Of a stretch of 17,902 nt of DNA, positions 14,810-17,902 are shown one piece after another. Origin of the DNA: Myxococcales bacterium (GTDB lineage: Bacteria; Myxococcota; Polyangia; Polyangiales; Polyangiaceae); the NCBI GenBank assembly GCA_020430865.1, contig JAGQIY010000821.1:1-17902 (forward strand), in the 5' to 3' direction. A model generated the notes under the pieces. The model ran no database searches, had not been told where the DNA came from, and saw only the letters and a list, made by a program, of their open reading frames with translations. The translations under genes were made by a program, and so were the position numbers. Positions within the stretch are counted from its first letter, which is position 1; every line of letters starts with the position of its first letter.

Positions 14810-17287
14810 TCACGGTGGCTCGAAGCGCAAGACTCCGGCGGCGTCACTGGTGGTGCCGCCACCCGGTTCGACGCTGACGCGGAGCTTGTCCCCCTGGGCG
14901 ATCGCGGAAAGCTTGAAGCCTGCGCTCGGTCGGAGGCCAGCAATGAAGATTCGCTTGGTCGCTCCGGGCACGCTGAACTCGGCCTTTGGCGTGTCGCGCC
15001 GGGTCGCGAATGCGACGGCGACCCCGCCGAGACTGGCTCCGACCAGCTCGTCCCCCTGGCCCTGCTTGAAAGAGAGTGGGGTCGCTGGTGTCTCTGCCAC
15101 CTGGAGCACGTGGAGGAACTCCTGGCGCTTCGCGTCTCCACTCGAGGTGCTCAGGTCGAACAGCATGCTCTCGGCGGCGGCAGGCTTGGTCTCCCAGTCG
15201 TCCGTGGCGCGGTACGCGGTCGCTTCGAGCTTGGCGTCGCTTGGCAGGAGCGCCGTCACCCGAACGCGCTGGCCACGGGGGGTCGTCAGGTCGGCGTGGT
15301 TGCCTTCGACCTTGGGCAGGGCAGGGAAGTGGAGCCACGCGCGCTTGAACTGATCGGCGCGCTTGGTCTCCACGTCGTCGTAGAACACGACCACGTTGGG
15401 GCGAAGCCAGAGCAGGTGACGCTCCACCGCCTCGACGTCGCTCACCTTCTCGTAGGCAGAGTTGTACATCCCTCCCATGTTGCAGCGGGTCGAGACATAG
15501 TCCTCGCCCACGTGACTCCTCAGCACGGGGTCGCCCGTGTGTCCGAGCACCCACTGGGAGCCCGACTCCCACAAGCCTCGCCGACGCGCGTCGTCGTGGT
15601 GATCTGGCCTGGAGTTCTCGACTGCGAGCGTGTTGTGGGAGAGCGATCGCTCGAAAGCGCCACCGTAGCCGACGCGTTCTTTGCTCACCCACTCGCCCTG
15701 CAAGTAGAGACCGAAGTCCCCCGCGTCTCCGTGTTGGTGATCGATCTCCGCCCAGCCGCAGTTGAAGTTGAACCACGCGGAATCGGGCTTCCAGCTCTCC
15801 CGCACCGCCAGGCGCCCCGTGCCGCTGGCCAGGTGGTGTGGCTGGACCTTGGCGCGAGGATCCGCCGCTGGCTTCGCGCTCGGATCGAACAGCAGGAAGT
15901 AGAGGATCGCCTGACGATACGGGACCGATCCCCCTTCGGCGCTGGCTCGCCTGTCGAGGTACTCGGCGCCGCCTGCTGGCGTGTGGCGTTGGATCCAACG
16001 GGTCTGGTCGTACAGCTCCTGCTCGCCCCGCAGCCTGGCGCTGATTCCGAGCGGAATGAACGCGTCGGCGAAGTCGAAGAGCTCGTACACCTCGCCGTCG
16101 CCCGTCCAGGCAGGCAGGTAGACTTGTCGCCCACTGCGCTGACTCTTGGCTGTTTGCGGGCTGAGGGCGTTCAAGTACGCCGGGACCAGCTCCTTCCAGA
16201 ACGGGTTCTTCCAGCGCAACACCTGGGACCCGTAGCGCTGCTCGTCTGCTTCTCCAGACGTCTCGAGCGCGAGGTACAGCTGGAGCAAGAAGGCCAGCGA
16301 TCGTGGCGCGTACTCGAAGCCCTCGGGAGCGAGGCCCCCCCTGGCGTCGTTGCGTAGCACGGAGTCGGACACGTAGAGCCACGCGCCGGTCACGTTCTGC
16401 AGGTAGTCCCGCAGACGCGGATACTGCCGGCCCGCGTCTGGCTCCTTGGGGTCGTCGGCTTCATCCAGAGCGAGTGCCATCAGGCCCAGGTTTCGCGCGT
16501 GCGCCGTGTAGAAGTTGTTCGCTCCGTAGCGCCTGGCCTTGCGGTCTTCGAGCAGCGCCGGATCGTTGAGCTTGCCCACCGGTTCGGGGTGGTTGAAGTC
16601 CGTCACCGTGGCCTTCAGCTGCTCCTCGGCCCAGCGCAAAAATACCGTGCGGATAAGCGACTTGTCTTCCTTCGACAAGTAGGGGTAGATCCAGTCGACA
16701 GTCAGAGGAAACGCTTCCCCCGCCCAGCGCGAGCGGTCGGCCACGCTGAAGCGAGCGTCCGCCAAGGGGTCACCCGGTTGGTTGGCTCTCACGCGTTCGA
16801 GCATCGGGATCAGCACCCGCTTCGCTCGCTCGGCGTAGGCCTTGGCCTCGCTCGCGTCGTTCTGGAGCAAGGAAGCGAACGCCAGAACGAGCGCCGTTTG
16901 TTCACAGTACCGTCCCTCGTAGGCGCACTGGTCGGCGCTCGGCATGCGCTTCAGGTCGACGTCCTGTTTCGCCTGGTCGATGACTGGCCGGAGGCCTCGA
17001 GTGTAGATCGGGTTGGTCGGGCTCGCCCAAGCCCTCAGTTGCTTCAGGTCCTGCCTGCGAACCCAGAGTCGCGGATGTCCGATGTTGGCGGGCTTGAGTT
17101 CCTTGATGGTCTTCGCGCCGGGTGTTTCCGCATGGGTAAGTTGAGTCTGCGGTGGCTCGGCCGGCCCGCTGTCCCCTCCGGAGCGTTTGCATGAGTTGCA
17201 TCCGAGCACCGCTCCAAGCACCAGGGCGCCCAGGGTGGCGGTCGAGACGAGTCTTTGGCGCTGGGAGATCAAGGCTCTGGTCTGCAT
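14810..17287 (-). CDS. secreted lipoprotein with heparinase II/III-like polysaccharide lyase fold
   Basis: An 825-residue exported lipoprotein. The signal peptide runs from residues 1 to 29 (Arg-rich start, LGALVLGAVLG) with lipobox Cys30 in VLGC, followed by a Ser/Gly/Pro linker to about 60. Residues 60-470 are a helical toroid as in heparinase and alginate-lyase families, with GANNFYTAHARN (255-266) and GGLAPEGFEY (317-326), positions that hold catalytic Asn and Tyr in such lyases. Residues 480-825 are the beta-sandwich heparinase II/III-like C-domain, with DHQHGDAGDFGLY (516-528) supplying the metal/core His-Asp signature and HNTLAVENSRP (551-561). It probably cleaves an acidic polysaccharide at the outer membrane or outside the cell; the substrate is unknown and the nearby genes do not reveal it. 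The ribosome site before ATG 17287 is weak. A 382-nt divergent region precedes it. Confidence 0.75.
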   Translation of the reverse strand: MQTRALISQRQRLVSTATLGALVLGAVLGCNSCKRSGGDSGPAEPPQTQLTHAETPGAKTIKELKPANIGHPRLWVRRQDLKQLRAWASPTNPIYTRGLRPVIDQAKQDVDLKRMPSADQCAYEGRYCEQTALVLAFASLLQNDASEAKAYAERAKRVLIPMLERVRANQPGDPLADARFSVADRSRWAGEAFPLTVDWIYPYLSKEDKSLIRTVFLRWAEEQLKATVTDFNHPEPVGKLNDPALLEDRKARRYGANNFYTAHARNLGLMALALDEADDPKEPDAGRQYPRLRDYLQNVTGAWLYVSDSVLRNDARGGLAPEGFEYAPRSLAFLLQLYLALETSGEADEQRYGSQVLRWKNPFWKELVPAYLNALSPQTAKSQRSGRQVYLPAWTGDGEVYELFDFADAFIPLGISARLRGEQELYDQTRWIQRHTPAGGAEYLDRRASAEGGSVPYRQAILYFLLFDPSAKPAADPRAKVQPHHLASGTGRLAVRESWKPDSAWFNFNCGWAEIDHQHGDAGDFGLYLQGEWVSKERVGYGGAFERSLSHNTLAVENSRPDHHDDARRRGLWESGSQWVLGHTGDPVLRSHVGEDYVSTRCNMGGMYNSAYEKVSDVEAVERHLLWLRPNVVVFYDDVETKRADQFKRAWLHFPALPKVEGNHADLTTPRGQRVRVTALLPSDAKLEATAYRATDDWETKPAAAESMLFDLSTSSGDAKRQEFLHVLQVAETPATPLSFKQGQGDELVGASLGGVAVAFATRRDTPKAEFSVPGATKRIFIAGLRPSAGFKLSAIAQGDKLRVSVEPGGGTTSDAAGVLRFEPP

Positions 17288-17669
17288 GGGATGGGCCGCC
17301 GTTTCGGGTCGCCGGAAGTCCTGCTCGAGGCGATGTACGGGGCGAGGTTGAGTCGTCGTGGTGCACGAGCAGCTCGAGTCGCTTGCGGGCGTTGGGCAAG
17401 ATAGGGCGCCACGGACACGAACGCCGGCAAATATCCAAGCGCGTGGCGAGACGACGCGCGACGTTTCCGCTGTGTCTGCACCACGCGACTGTAAATCGCC
17501 GACAAGTCTCCGGCCGAGAGACGAGCCCTAGCGTCGAGTACGCTCCACCTTGCTTCTTCTTCGCGTGGGCTTGAGCCGCTGCTATATGATGGGCAGACTG
17601 CCCGCGAAAGCCGGTGTGCGGGCGCTCGGAGGTCGCGCCACCGGCGCGTGTAAGGACGATTGAGCTCGG
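17288..17669. other. divergent intergenic region (382 nt), no convincing gene
   Basis: This lies between the minus-strand lipoprotein and the plus-strand gene starting at 17670. Open frames crossing it are Arg/Ser-rich and lack coding bias. It should contain promoters for both directions. I see the -10-like element and palindrome near 17583-17603, a GTCTC/GAGAC inverted repeat at 17506-17522, and a hairpin-forming GCCCGC/GCGGGC pair (17600-17605 and 17618-17623). No clear minus-strand promoter stands out. Confidence 0.5.
17583..17603 (+). promoter_or_regulatory. -10-like TATATGAT followed at once by palindrome GGGCAG-A-CTGCCC
   Basis: TATATGAT (17583-17590) resembles a housekeeping -10 box on the + strand. 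The next 13 bases (17591-17603) are a perfect palindrome placed where transcription would start. Such a position fits a repressor operator. No good -35 lies 16-18 nt upstream (TTGAGC at 17571 is only 8 nt away), so the promoter call is weak while the palindrome itself is certain. Confidence 0.4.
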
Positions 17670-17902
17670 ATGCCCCCCAGCGACTCACAGGGAGGAGACC
17701 AACGCGGCGTTGCGCGAACGCCCGATCGATCGCGTCACGGGACACTCGTGGTCGAGCCACAGGATCGGCCGGACGCAGTGCCCGAGAAGCTCACGCCGGC
17801 GCCGGTGCGATCGCTGAGCTCCAAGGCGCCGTCCGCCTCGCGCTATCGCACCCATCTGGGCATCGGATCGCCAACCCCTGAGCCGATGCCGGCGGCGACG
17901 CC
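17670..17902 (+). CDS. N-terminal part of an unknown protein (3' truncated by window end)
   Basis: ATG at 17670 follows an in-frame TGA at 17661, and the frame stays open to the last base (77 codons). Third positions are mostly G or C, unlike the two overlapping plus-strand frames, which are Arg-rich and stop early. The visible part is hydrophilic and Pro/Ser/Arg-rich (for example DRPDAVPEKLTPAP, LSSKAPSASRYRTH, SPTPEPMPAATP), which suggests a disordered leader before a folded domain that lies outside. There is no signal peptide, so a cytoplasmic protein is likely. TAAGGA at 17651-17656 is a possible but distant (13 nt) ribosome site. Function unknown; the operator-like palindrome upstream hints at a regulated gene. 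Confidence 0.5.
   Translation, partial: MPPSDSQGGDQRGVARTPDRSRHGTLVVEPQDRPDAVPEKLTPAPVRSLSSKAPSASRYRTHLGIGSPTPEPMPAAT

Noticed and set aside
14708..16357. 549-codon plus-strand open frame opposite the lipoprotein gene
   Set aside because: No recognisable fold, and the opposite strand shows a lipobox and lyase motifs.
17571..17590. TTGAGC plus TATGAT as a complete sigma-70 promoter
   Set aside because: The two elements are only 8 nt apart, far short of the 16-18 nt needed.
17660..17881. TTG-started 73-codon plus-strand frame at the right edge
   Set aside because: Arg/Ser-rich and closes, whereas the frame from ATG 17670 has better third-position bias and stays open to the window end.

Overview
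The window is very GC-rich, and third codon positions are dominated by G and C. Together with a truncated MYXO-CTERM surface protein at the left edge, an ElbD-type ether-lipid megaenzyme and a giant kinase-like/TPR protein, this points to a myxobacterium. A member of the Polyangiales/Sorangium side is plausible, but that is inference from gene content, not from a marker gene.

Left edge (2-505, +): the C-terminal part of a Gly/Ala/Pro-rich secreted protein, with PDAG-type linkers and a Cys-Gly-Cys plus transmembrane plus Arg-cluster tail. Next comes a tight plus-strand block (623-8874) of four genes: a HAD-IB phosphatase, a LarA/DUF2088-family protein, a 1613-residue multidomain enzyme (fatty acyl reductase, AMP-forming acyl ligase, acyl carrier, PlsC acyltransferase, SCP2) and an extended SDR dehydrogenase/epimerase. 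Junctions are 14 nt, an ATGA overlap, and 7 nt, so this is almost certainly one operon. The large enzyme matches ElbD, the multifunctional enzyme of myxobacterial ether-lipid biosynthesis. The block is read here as an elb-type locus that activates and reduces fatty acyl chains, acylates an acceptor, and dephosphorylates or redox-trims the product. The exact reaction assigned to each accessory gene is inference.

Right half (17287-8851, -): three minus-strand genes. They are a heparinase II/III-like secreted lipoprotein, a 1802-residue protein with a death-fold-like N-terminus, a pseudokinase, a long TPR superhelix and a degenerate M48-like C-terminus, and a small protein of unknown function with a perfect Shine-Dalgarno sequence. 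The two gaps (119 and 116 nt) each hold an inverted repeat. The small gene converges on and overlaps the last codons of the SDR gene.

Right edge: a divergent 382-nt intergenic region carries a -10-like element followed at once by a 13-nt palindrome, then the start of a plus-strand gene (17670 onward) cut by the window end. No rRNA, tRNA, CRISPR array, insertion sequence or attachment site was seen.

The points most worth a second look are the LarA-like protein with substituted catalytic positions coupled to ElbD, and the giant protein in which both the kinase and the peptidase-like ends look catalytically dead.
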